Below are positions 5,943 through 12,739 of a stretch of DNA of 16,744 bases, piece by piece (positions within the stretch are counted from its first letter, which is position 1; every line of letters begins with the position of its first letter). The translations under genes were made by a program, and so were the position numbers. The notes beneath the pieces were generated by a model. It worked only from the letters and a program-made list of their open reading frames with translations. It searched no databases and was not told the DNA's origin. This stretch comes from Actinomycetes bacterium (GTDB lineage: Bacteria; Actinomycetota; Acidimicrobiia; Acidimicrobiales; Microtrichaceae). The stretch lies in NCBI GenBank assembly GCA_023437745.1, contig JAEZFI010000004.1:1-16744 (forward strand). Direction: 5' to 3'.

Positions 5943-6734
5943 GTGGGAACCCCTCCGGCCGGTGCTCGGCCCCTGTCCGTCCGGTCGGTCCTGCTCTCCA
6001 CGCTCCTCGGCACCGAGCCGCCCCGGATGCCGGTGGCCCGACTGGTTCGGATCGGTGGGCTGTTCGGCTTCACGGAGAGCGCGGTGCGCACCTCGCTGAC
6101 CCGGATGGTGCAGCGGGGCGAGCTGACATCGGTGGACGGGCGCTACGAGCTGGCGGGGGCGCTCGTGACCCGCCAGCAACGCCAGGCCGTGAGCCGGTCC
6201 GGCGAGCAGGGCGAGTGGACAGGGCGGTGGACCACCGCCGTGGTGGTCGGGACCGACGCCAGGCCGGCCGCCGAGCGGGCCGCGTTGCGGGCGGCGATGG
6301 CGTCGCTGCGGCTCGCGTCCCAGCGGGAGGGCGTGTGGACCCGACCCGAGAACCTCCCCGCCGAACGGCTCCCCGAGCAGCGGCGCGTCGTCGACGCGCA
6401 GTGCTGCTGGTGGGTCGGACACCCCCTGGGCGACGACGGCGAGCTGGCGGCCCAGCTCTGGGATCTCGAGGGCTGGGCGGCCGCGGCGACCGCCCTGCGC
6501 CGGGCCATGGCACCGCTGGTCCGACGGCTCGAGGACCACGACGAGCGGGCGCTCGCCGAAGGCTTCGTCGTGTCGGCGGCCGTGCTCCGCCACTTCCAGG
6601 CCGATCCGCTCCTCCCGGACGAGCTGCTGCCGAGGCACTGGCCGGGCCGCCGCCTCCGGTCGGACTACGGGCGCTTCGACGCCGCCTACCGATCGGTGCT
6701 GTCGGGCTGGCTGGCGGCAGCGCCGGGGGCTTGA
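5943..6734 (+). CDS. PaaX-family transcriptional regulator
   Basis: The 263-residue protein has the PaaX layout. An N-terminal winged helix is formed by SVRSVLLSTLLG, then MPVARLVRIGGLFGFTESAV and RTSLTRMVQRGEL. A central region contains WTTAVVV. The C-terminal PaaX domain ends with LLPRHWPGRRLRSDYGRFDAAY. In E. coli PaaX represses phenylacetate catabolism on sensing phenylacetyl-CoA, but no paa gene occurs here. Relatives in actinomycetes often sit by lipid or acyl-CoA genes, so control of the divergent desaturase in response to an acyl-CoA is plausible. The GTG at 5943 has no SD; CATGAT 6 nt upstream could be a leaderless -10. An ATG at 5932 is out of frame. Confidence 0.8.
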   Translation: MGTPPAGARPLSVRSVLLSTLLGTEPPRMPVARLVRIGGLFGFTESAVRTSLTRMVQRGELTSVDGRYELAGALVTRQQRQAVSRSGEQGEWTGRWTTAVVVGTDARPAAERAALRAAMASLRLASQREGVWTRPENLPAERLPEQRRVVDAQCCWWVGHPLGDDGELAAQLWDLEGWAAAATALRRAMAPLVRRLEDHDERALAEGFVVSAAVLRHFQADPLLPDELLPRHWPGRRLRSDYGRFDAAYRSVLSGWLAAAPGA

Positions 6735-6814
6735 CGCGGCCGGTCCGCGGGTCGAATGCCATCGGCACGGGTAGGAGTCGAGCGACCGACTCCACACGAT
6801 CGCGAGGCACCACC

Positions 6815-7363
6815 ATGAGCAGAGTCGCCATCCTCCTCGGTGAGGACTTCGAGGACAGCGAGTTCGACACCCCCCTCACCACGCTGCTCCAGAGCAACCA
6901 CGAGGTGACCGTCGTGGGCCCCGAGGCGGGGGCAGAGCTCCACGGCAAGAAGGGCCGCGTCACCTACACCGCCGATGCCGGGATCGGGGACGTCGACCCT
7001 GCCGACTTCGACGCCGTGGTCATCCCTGGCGGCTACTCGCCCGACAAGCTCCGGACCGACGAGCGCTTCGTCGACTTCGTCAGGGCGCAGATCGACGCAG
7101 ATCACCCCGTCGCCGCGATCTGCCACGCCGGCAGCCTCCTCATCGAGGCCGACGCGGTGCGCGGCCGCACAGTGACGTCGTGGCCGTCGATCCGCACCGA
7201 CCTCGTCAACGCAGGGGCCGAGTGGGTCGACCGCGAGGTCGTGGAGGACGGCCCGCTGATCACCTCACGCAACCCCGGTGACCTGACGGCGTTCTCGAAG
7301 GCGATCCTCGCCCGCGTGGGCTCGCCGTCGGAGGTGATCGAAGCCCGGCACGGCGCCCGCTGA
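6815..7363 (+). CDS. DJ-1/PfpI family protein
   Basis: The 182-residue protein is a full-length PfpI/YhbO-type member. It starts MSRVAILLGEDFEDSEFD and has VVIPGGYSPDKLRTDERF, the nucleophile elbow AICHAGSLLI with C103 and H104, and the later AEWVDREVVEDGPLITSRNP motif. E13 matches the conserved glutamate that lowers the cysteine pKa. Family members act as cysteine hydrolases on small peptides or as deglycases or glyoxalases protecting against methylglyoxal. Which activity applies cannot be read from sequence. The MBL-fold enzyme starting 37 nt downstream would fit a shared role in aldehyde or thiol detoxification. GAGG about 8 nt upstream supports the ATG. Confidence 0.88.
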   Translation: MSRVAILLGEDFEDSEFDTPLTTLLQSNHEVTVVGPEAGAELHGKKGRVTYTADAGIGDVDPADFDAVVIPGGYSPDKLRTDERFVDFVRAQIDADHPVAAICHAGSLLIEADAVRGRTVTSWPSIRTDLVNAGAEWVDREVVEDGPLITSRNPGDLTAFSKAILARVGSPSEVIEARHGAR

Positions 7364-7400
7364 CCACGCCGGACGACCGTCGAGCGGCCAGACTCTGTGG

Positions 7401-8114
7401 ATGGCCGACACCTTCTACCTCCGCCAGCTGCTGTCGGGTCGGGACTTCGCGCCCACCGACCGGGTCGCGCACCAGATGGTCAACTTCAGCTACCTCATCG
7501 GTGACCGGGCCACGGGCGAGTGCCTGGTGGTCGACCCGGCCTACGACATCGACGGGCTGGTCGCTGCGGCGGAGGCCGACGGGATGCGGGTCACGGGCGC
7601 CCTCGTGACCCACTACCACCCGGACCACTGCGGCGGTTCGATGATGGGGATCGACATCGAAGGGATCGCGGCGCTGGTGGGCCGCACCGGGGTGCCGATC
7701 CACGTGCAGCGGGCCGAGTTCGAGTGGGTCTCCAAGGTGACCGGGCTCGGCGCCACCGAGCTCCAGGTGCACGACCCCGGCGACGTGGTCACGGTCGGGT
7801 CCGTGCCCGTGGAGCTGATCCACACGCCCGGGCACACCCCGGGCAGCCAGTGCTTCCTCGTCAACGGCTGTCTGGTCTCCGGCGACACGCTGTTCCTCGA
7901 GGGCTGCGGCCGCACCGACCTCCCGGGTGGCGACCCCGAGGCGCTCTACCACAGCCTCACGCAGACGCTGGCCAAGGTCCCGGACGACACGATCCTGTTC
8001 CCCGGCCACCAGTACTCCGCGGCGCCGAGCGCCCGCATGGGCGACACACGATCGACGAACTTCGTGTTCCGGCCCAAGACGCCCGAGCAGTGGCTCGCCA
8101 TGTTCGGCGGCTGA
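7401..8114 (+). CDS. MBL-fold hydrolase, glyoxalase II / persulfide dioxygenase-like
   Basis: The 237-residue protein has all metallo-beta-lactamase-fold ligands: THYHPDH (H71, H73, D75, H76), TPGHTPGS (H145), SGDTLF (D162) and PGHQY (H203). The CGRTDLPGGDPEALYHSL segment resembles ETHE1-type persulfide dioxygenases and short glyoxalase II proteins. These act on glutathione- or mycothiol-type thioesters or persulfides in the cytoplasm. ETHE1 members bind a single iron, glyoxalase II a dinuclear site; sequence alone does not decide. The C-terminal SARMGDTRSTNFVFRPKTPEQWLAM part lacks the long glutathione-binding domain of classical glyoxalase II. It follows the DJ-1/PfpI gene closely and may be cotranscribed with it. 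Confidence 0.85.
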   Translation: MADTFYLRQLLSGRDFAPTDRVAHQMVNFSYLIGDRATGECLVVDPAYDIDGLVAAAEADGMRVTGALVTHYHPDHCGGSMMGIDIEGIAALVGRTGVPIHVQRAEFEWVSKVTGLGATELQVHDPGDVVTVGSVPVELIHTPGHTPGSQCFLVNGCLVSGDTLFLEGCGRTDLPGGDPEALYHSLTQTLAKVPDDTILFPGHQYSAAPSARMGDTRSTNFVFRPKTPEQWLAMFGG

Positions 8115-8213
8115 CACCCGACCTCGCCGCCCGGACCTCGCCGCCAGACCGGTGCAGGCCCGCCCGCCGGGGCCATCCGCGCCCGTCCCGGCAGGGCATG
8201 GCACGGTGTTCAC

Positions 8214-9389
8214 GTGGCGACCAACGAGACGCGGGACCTGCTGCGGTGGGACGATCCGCACCCGCCCCGGTGGTTCCCGCGCGCGATCGCCTACGTCATG
8301 CTGGCGGTCGTCTCGCTGGTCGCGGCCCGGTCCGTGTTCCACGCGATCGGCGGCTTCCTCACCACCGTGCTGGTGAGCCTCTTCCTGAGCTTCGCCCTCG
8401 AACCCGCCGTCGACTGGTTCGCCGCGCGCGGCTGGCGCCGGGGCCCGGCGACGGGCCTCGTGTTCCTGCTGGTCGCGGCCGCCGGCGGGATCCTCACCTG
8501 GCTCATGGTGTCGCTGGTCGTCGAGCAGGTCAGCTCGTTGGTGGACGACGCCCCGAGACTCGTGCAGAACGCCGCCGACTGGGCGAACGAGCGGTTCAAC
8601 GCCCAGATCACGACGACCGAGATCCTGCAGCGCCTCGAGGAGTACCAGGGGCAGCTCGCCAGCACCGCCGGCGACCTGGGTGGGCGCGTCCTGTCGGTCA
8701 CGGGCTCGGTCGTCGGCGCGATCTTCCAGGGCTTCACCGTCGCGCTGTTCACCTTCTACCTCGTCGCCGACGGACCCCGGTGGCGCCGATCGCTCTGCTC
8801 GGTCCTGCCCCCGGGCCGGCAGCGGCTGGTCCTCGGGCTGTGGGACCTCGCCGTGGCCAAGACCGGCGGCTACCTGTACTCCCGCCTCCTGCTGGCGGTG
8901 TTCTCGTCGATCGCCTCGTGGATCGGCTTCACGATCATCGGCGTCTCGTCGCCGCTCGCACTCGCCCTCTGGCTGGGTGTGGTCTCGCAGTTCGTGCCGG
9001 TCATCGGCACGTACATCGGTGGCGCGCTCCCGCTCCTCATCGCGCTGCTGAACGACCCGTACAAGGCCCTCTGGGTCCTCGGGTACCTGATCGTGTACCA
9101 GCAGATCGAGAACTACCTCCTGTCGCCGAGGATCACCTCCCGCACGATGGAGATCCACCCCGCCGTGGCGTTCGGCTCGGCGATCGTCGGCGCCAGCGTG
9201 CTCGGTCCGATCGGCGCGCTGCTGGCCCTGCCCGCCGCGGCGATCGTGCAGGCGTTCGTCTCCAGCTACCTCCAGCGCTACGACTTCGTGGACGAAGGAG
9301 CGGAGCAGGAGGCGGGTCCCGTGGAACGGGCGATCGAGGAGGCCCTCTCCAGCGGGGCGGGCGACGCCGACGGGGCGCCACCCGACTGA
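8214..9389 (+). CDS. AI-2E family transporter (PerM-type membrane protein)
   Basis: The 391-residue protein has about eight hydrophobic helices and family motifs: an early pair (AIAYVMLAVVSLVAARSVF, FLTTVLVSLFLSFALEPAVD), then VALFTFYLVADG, SQFVPVIGTYIGGALP, QQIENYLLSPRI and GPIGALLALPAAAIVQAF. A soluble helical segment with SSLVDDAPRLV lies between helices 3 and 4, as is usual. The family name comes from an autoinducer-2 exporter, but many members instead move ions or have unknown substrates, so no substrate is assigned. The C-terminal acidic tail is unconserved. The GTG at 8214 begins the family-length protein. It converges with the GAF-like gene with a 10-nt gap. Confidence 0.85.
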   Translation: MATNETRDLLRWDDPHPPRWFPRAIAYVMLAVVSLVAARSVFHAIGGFLTTVLVSLFLSFALEPAVDWFAARGWRRGPATGLVFLLVAAAGGILTWLMVSLVVEQVSSLVDDAPRLVQNAADWANERFNAQITTTEILQRLEEYQGQLASTAGDLGGRVLSVTGSVVGAIFQGFTVALFTFYLVADGPRWRRSLCSVLPPGRQRLVLGLWDLAVAKTGGYLYSRLLLAVFSSIASWIGFTIIGVSSPLALALWLGVVSQFVPVIGTYIGGALPLLIALLNDPYKALWVLGYLIVYQQIENYLLSPRITSRTMEIHPAVAFGSAIVGASVLGPIGALLALPAAAIVQAFVSSYLQRYDFVDEGAEQEAGPVERAIEEALSSGAGDADGAPPD

Positions 9390-9399
9390 CGGGCGCGGA

Positions 9400-9990
9400 T
9401 CAGGTCTCGCAGTCGAGCAGCGCCTCGCGTCCGAGGTCGGCGGCCAGGTCGAGGTGGCGAGGCTCGCCGCGGGGCGGGCGAACCCAGTAGGCGCACACGG
9501 CCCCGACCGGCTCGGCGTCGGCGCTCACGCGCAGGGGCAGGTGGAGGCAGGCGGTGGTGCCGTCGTCGCCCACCAGTTCGGGGGCATCGGGTGCGACCAG
9601 CAACGACTCGACGGTCTGCACCATCACGAAGCGCTCGGGCCTGACGTGCCCCAGCCCCCACGGGAACCACGAGCGCTCGATCGGCCGCTCGAGGTCCGGG
9701 GAGGGCCGCCCGGCAGCACCCAACGTCCGCCACCAACCGGCGAGGTGGGTCACGTCGCCGTGGTGCCGGTAGAGCTCGACGCGGTCGGCGTTGAGCAGCA
9801 CGCCGATCCGGGCGAGCGATTCGGCGAGGCGGTCACCGCCCGGGTGCGTGGTCGTCCCGAGGAGGCGAGCGCCGTCGAGGTCCGTCCCCCGGGAAGGGTC
9901 GAACCCCGCGTCGTGGTCGGGCGGTAGGTCGGCGTCGGCCATCGATCGATGCAGGTCCCAGCTGTGCGTGGCCGGCCCCAGCGCCGACAT
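9400..9990 (-). CDS. Stand-alone GAF-like domain protein
   Basis: The product (196 residues from the ATG at 9990, or 180 from an ATG at 9942) looks like one GAF domain. LAESLARIGVLLNADRVELY forms the first helix and strand, followed by a WW-containing loop, the middle segment RFVMVQTVESLLVAPDAPEL, and TTACLHLPLRV then AVCAYWV as the closing strands. No kinase, cyclase, EAL/GGDEF or DNA-binding part is attached. GAF domains bind small ligands or mediate dimerisation, so it may be a sensor acting with an unlinked partner (inference). Neither start has a good SD. The first 20-40 residues are unconserved, so the start is uncertain. Confidence 0.6.
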   Translation of the reverse strand: MSALGPATHSWDLHRSMADADLPPDHDAGFDPSRGTDLDGARLLGTTTHPGGDRLAESLARIGVLLNADRVELYRHHGDVTHLAGWWRTLGAAGRPSPDLERPIERSWFPWGLGHVRPERFVMVQTVESLLVAPDAPELVGDDGTTACLHLPLRVSADAEPVGAVCAYWVRPPRGEPRHLDLAADLGREALLDCET

Positions 9991-10071
9991 ACCACTTCAT
10001 CGTCGGACCGGCCTCGCGACTGGAGCAACGCGTTCCCGGGGACCGGTCTCCACGCGTCGGGGCCGACCGCC

Positions 10072-10123
10072 CGTTCTGTTCCAGGGAGAGCAGCACCGGT
10101 GATGCTCTCGCTGGAACAGAACG
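10072..10123. repeat. 52-nt near-perfect palindrome (terminator or intergenic repeat)
   Basis: The arms 10072-10092 and 10103-10123 are 21 nt each and pair at 20 of 21 positions (CGTTCTGTTCCAG, then one mismatch, then GAGAGCA, against its complement). The 10-nt centre is itself mostly self-complementary (CACCGGTG). It lies 22 nt beyond the doxX stop on the minus strand and about 80 nt upstream of the GAF-like gene, so a terminator for doxX is the simplest reading. No T-run follows on either strand. The length and symmetry also fit a dispersed palindromic repeat or a small MITE-like sequence. Confidence 0.7.
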
Positions 10124-10144
10124 AGAGGGTGAGTGGTCCGCGGG

Positions 10145-10660
10145 TCAGTCGGCGGTGGCGGGGCGGCGGTAGAAGATCGCCATCTGGGCGATGCCCGCAG
10201 CGACGCCGAGGCCGGCGGCGATGGCCAGGCCGACCCAGCCGTCGAGGTCGTCGTCGATGCCCAGCGCCCGGTCGAGCGACCAGCGGGCGGGGCCGATCCC
10301 GGCGATGCACACGGCGGTGATGGCGAGCACGAAGTTGTACTCCCAGCCCTGCTTCACGATGAAGAAGCCGTTGACCTTGTTGTGCGTCCAGGCGGCGACG
10401 AGCATCACGCCCACGAAGCCGGCGCCGGCGAGGGGGGTGAGGAGGCCGGCGGCGAGGAGGACGCCGGCGCCGATCTCGGTCGACGCGGCCATCACGGCGT
10501 GGAGCTTGCCCGGCTTCATGCCCAGCGACTCGAACCACCCGGCGGTGCCCGGGATGCGACCCCCGCCGAAGAACTTGTTGTAGCCGTGGGCGGCCAGCGT
10601 GATCCCGATGCTCACTCGCAGGAGCAGCAGCGTGAAGTCGAGTGCGGCGGTCGAGCTCAT
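10145..10660 (-). CDS. DoxX-family membrane protein
   Basis: The 171-residue protein has four predicted hydrophobic helices: TLLLLRVSIGITLAAHGYNK, a second around TEIGAGVLLAAGLLTPLAGA, a third with EYNFVLAITAVCIAGIGPAR, and a last around GLAIAAGLGVAAGIAQMAIF. The RVSIGITLAAHGYNKFFGGG opening with a conserved HG..K and WTHNKVNGFF are typical of DoxX/DoxD-like proteins. The family includes a thiosulfate:quinone oxidoreductase subunit in archaea and a component of mycobacterial redox complexes, but most members are uncharacterised. TAGGTT 7 nt before the ATG suggests a leaderless transcript. It is divergent from mutA, with only 84 bp between them. Confidence 0.85.
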   Translation of the reverse strand: MSSTAALDFTLLLLRVSIGITLAAHGYNKFFGGGRIPGTAGWFESLGMKPGKLHAVMAASTEIGAGVLLAAGLLTPLAGAGFVGVMLVAAWTHNKVNGFFIVKQGWEYNFVLAITAVCIAGIGPARWSLDRALGIDDDLDGWVGLAIAAGLGVAAGIAQMAIFYRRPATAD

Positions 10661-10667
10661 GCGCCCG

Positions 10668-10673
10668 AACCTA
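10668..10673 (-). promoter_or_regulatory. -10 element of a leaderless doxX promoter
   Basis: TAGGTT on the minus strand ends 7 nt before the doxX ATG, and no SD is present. A poor TTCGGG at an over-long 19-nt spacing is the only -35 candidate. Confidence 0.45.
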
Positions 10674-10732
10674 CCGGGACCGGCCACCGCCCCCCGAACC
10701 CGGCGGTTGGGAGTCGCTCCGGACCCGGCCGG

Positions 10733-10738
10733 TAACCT
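10733..10738 (+). promoter_or_regulatory. -10 element of a leaderless mutAB promoter
   Basis: TAACCT ends 6 nt before the GTG start of mutA, the same hexamer and spacing as at the desaturase gene. There is no SD, so mutAB mRNA is likely leaderless. TTGGGA at 10707-10712 is a possible -35 but is 20 nt away. Confidence 0.5.
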
Positions 10739-10744
10739 GCGCTC

Positions 10745-12739
10745 GTGTCCAGCCTCCCTCCGACCGCGCACGAGTTCCCACCCGCCAGCCGTGAGCAGTG
10801 GCTCGAGCTGGTCGACAAGGTCCTGAAGGGCGGGCCCTTCGAGCGGCTCGTCCACACCACCTACGACGGCATCGGGGTGCAACCGCTGTACGTCGCGGAC
10901 GACGTGGCGACCGACGCCGACGAGAGCGGCTTCCCGGGCTCGGCTCCGCACGAGCGTGGCGCCGGGGCGGCGCCGCGTCCGGGCGGTCAGTGGGAGGTGC
11001 GGGCACCGCTGACCCATCCCGACCCGGCAGAGGCCAACCGGATCGCGCTGGCCGAGCTGGACGCCGGCAGCACGGGCCTCCTCGTCCGCTTCGACGAGGC
11101 GTTCCGGCAAGGCGTCGGCCCGGCTCACGCCGACTTCGGCCACCTCGGTGCGGTCGACGGCGTCGCCCTCCACGGTGTCGACGGTCTCGACCGTGCGCTC
11201 GAGGGCGTCTACCTCGACCTGGCGCCCGTCACCCTCGCCCCCGGCGCCGCGTTCACACCGGCGGCCGCGTGGCTCAAGGAGGTCTGGACCCGTCGAGGTG
11301 TCGGTGGCGCGGAGGTCAGCGGTGGTCTCGGTGCCGATCCGCTGGGCGCGCTGGCGGCCGGCGGGGTGCTCCCGAACGGGCTCGACCGGAGCCTCGTCGA
11401 GCTGGGCCTCCTGACCGTGGCGACCGCCGCGGCGACGCCCGGGGTCCGGGCCGTCACGATCGACCTCGGCCCCTACGTCGAGGCCGGCGCCACCGAGGTC
11501 CAGCAGCTGGCCGTCATGGCGGCGACCGGCGCGGCCTACCTGCGGGCGATCGAGGCCGCGGGCCTCGCGCCGGTCGACGCCGCCTCGCAGATCGAGATCA
11601 CGCTCGTCCTCGACGCCGACGTGTTCGCCGGGATCAGCACGGTCCGGGCGGCGCGGCGGGTCTGGTCGGCGATGCTCGAGGCGTGCGGCGTGCCGCCCGA
11701 GCGTTCCGGGGCCCGCATCTCGGTCCGCACCGCCGCTCGCATGATGACGCGCCGGGACCCGTGGGTGAACCTGCTGCGGGTCACGGCCGCCACGTTCGCC
11801 GCTGCGGTCGGCGGGGCCGACTCGGTCACCGCCCTGCCCTTCGACGTCGAGTGCGGCTTCCCCTCCGAGCTGGGTCGACGGATGGCCCGCAACACGCACC
11901 TGCTGCTCGCCGAGGAGTCGCACGTCGGTGAGGTCATGGACCCCGCCGGTGGCGCTTGGTACCCCGAGTCGCTGTCCGAGACCTACGCCGAGCATGCGTG
12001 GACCCTGTTCGGTGAGATCGAGGGCGCCGGTGGCATGGCGGCCGGGCTGCTCGACGGCTCCGTCGCGGCTCGCATCGCCGGGACCTGGGAGGAGCGGCGC
12101 CGCAACTTCGCCCGCCGGAAGGAGCCGATCACGGGCGTCAGCGAGTTCCCGTTCCTCGCCGAGGAGGCGGTCGAGGCTCCTGCGCCCGACCCGGCCGCCG
12201 TCCGGGCCGTGGTGACGGCGGGCACGGACGTGGTGGACCACGTAGCCCCACTGGACCCGACGGGGATCGAACCGCTCCCGGCGCACCGGTTCGCCGAGTC
12301 GTTCGAGGCCCTCCGGGACGCCTCGGATGCCCACCTCGCCCGCACCGGCGAACGGCCCAAGGTCTTCGTCGCCAGCCTCGGTCCGGTCGCCAGCCACACG
12401 GCTCGCACCACGTGGACCCGCAACCTGTTCGAGGCCGGCGGCATCGAGGCCCTCGTGTCCGACGGGTACGCCGATGCGGACGCGGCCGTGGCGGCGTTCA
12501 CCGCGAGTGGCGCGTCCGTCGTCTGCCTCTGCTCGTCCGACGCGGTCTACGAGCAGATGGTGGCAGACGTCGTGCCGAAACTCGGCGCCGCCGGAGCCAC
12601 GCACGTCTACCTGGCAGGGAACCCCGGTGACCGGCGCGACGCCGACGTCGCCGCCGGGGTCCACACGTTCGTCCACGCCGGCCTCGACGTGGTCGAGGTC
12701 CTCACCGAGGCGCAGCAGATCCTGGGGGTCACCCGATGA
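10745..12739 (+). CDS. mutA: Methylmalonyl-CoA mutase small (beta) subunit
   Basis: The 664-residue protein matches the smaller, non-catalytic subunit of the heterodimeric actinobacterial mutase. Its N-terminal half is a degenerate TIM barrel (GGPFERLVHTTYDGIGVQPL, later ISVRTAARMMTRRDPWVNLL and FPSELGRRMARNTHLLLAEE). Its C-terminus is a B12-domain-like fold from about residue 535 (RPKVFVASLGPVASHTART). That fold lacks the DxHxxG motif needed to bind cobalamin, as expected for this subunit. It stabilises the complex with MutB. The GTG start follows a leaderless-type -10. Its stop overlaps the mutB ATG by 4 nt (ATGA), suggesting coupled translation and equal amounts of the subunits. Confidence 0.93.
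   Translation: MSSLPPTAHEFPPASREQWLELVDKVLKGGPFERLVHTTYDGIGVQPLYVADDVATDADESGFPGSAPHERGAGAAPRPGGQWEVRAPLTHPDPAEANRIALAELDAGSTGLLVRFDEAFRQGVGPAHADFGHLGAVDGVALHGVDGLDRALEGVYLDLAPVTLAPGAAFTPAAAWLKEVWTRRGVGGAEVSGGLGADPLGALAAGGVLPNGLDRSLVELGLLTVATAAATPGVRAVTIDLGPYVEAGATEVQQLAVMAATGAAYLRAIEAAGLAPVDAASQIEITLVLDADVFAGISTVRAARRVWSAMLEACGVPPERSGARISVRTAARMMTRRDPWVNLLRVTAATFAAAVGGADSVTALPFDVECGFPSELGRRMARNTHLLLAEESHVGEVMDPAGGAWYPESLSETYAEHAWTLFGEIEGAGGMAAGLLDGSVAARIAGTWEERRRNFARRKEPITGVSEFPFLAEEAVEAPAPDPAAVRAVVTAGTDVVDHVAPLDPTGIEPLPAHRFAESFEALRDASDAHLARTGERPKVFVASLGPVASHTARTTWTRNLFEAGGIEALVSDGYADADAAVAAFTASGASVVCLCSSDAVYEQMVADVVPKLGAAGATHVYLAGNPGDRRDADVAAGVHTFVHAGLDVVEVLTEAQQILGVTR

Noticed and set aside
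7260..9158. A 632-codon minus-strand open frame
   Set aside because: It is antisense to three well-supported genes and is low-complexity (Arg, Asp and Gly rich).
10072..10123. SOS (LexA) box in the palindrome
   Set aside because: The halves contain GTTC and GAAC, but in the wrong order and spacing for GAAC-N4-GTTC, and no DNA-repair gene is near.
10145..12676. An 843-codon minus-strand open frame
   Set aside because: Only its last 171 codons (doxX) are real. The rest is antisense to mutA.
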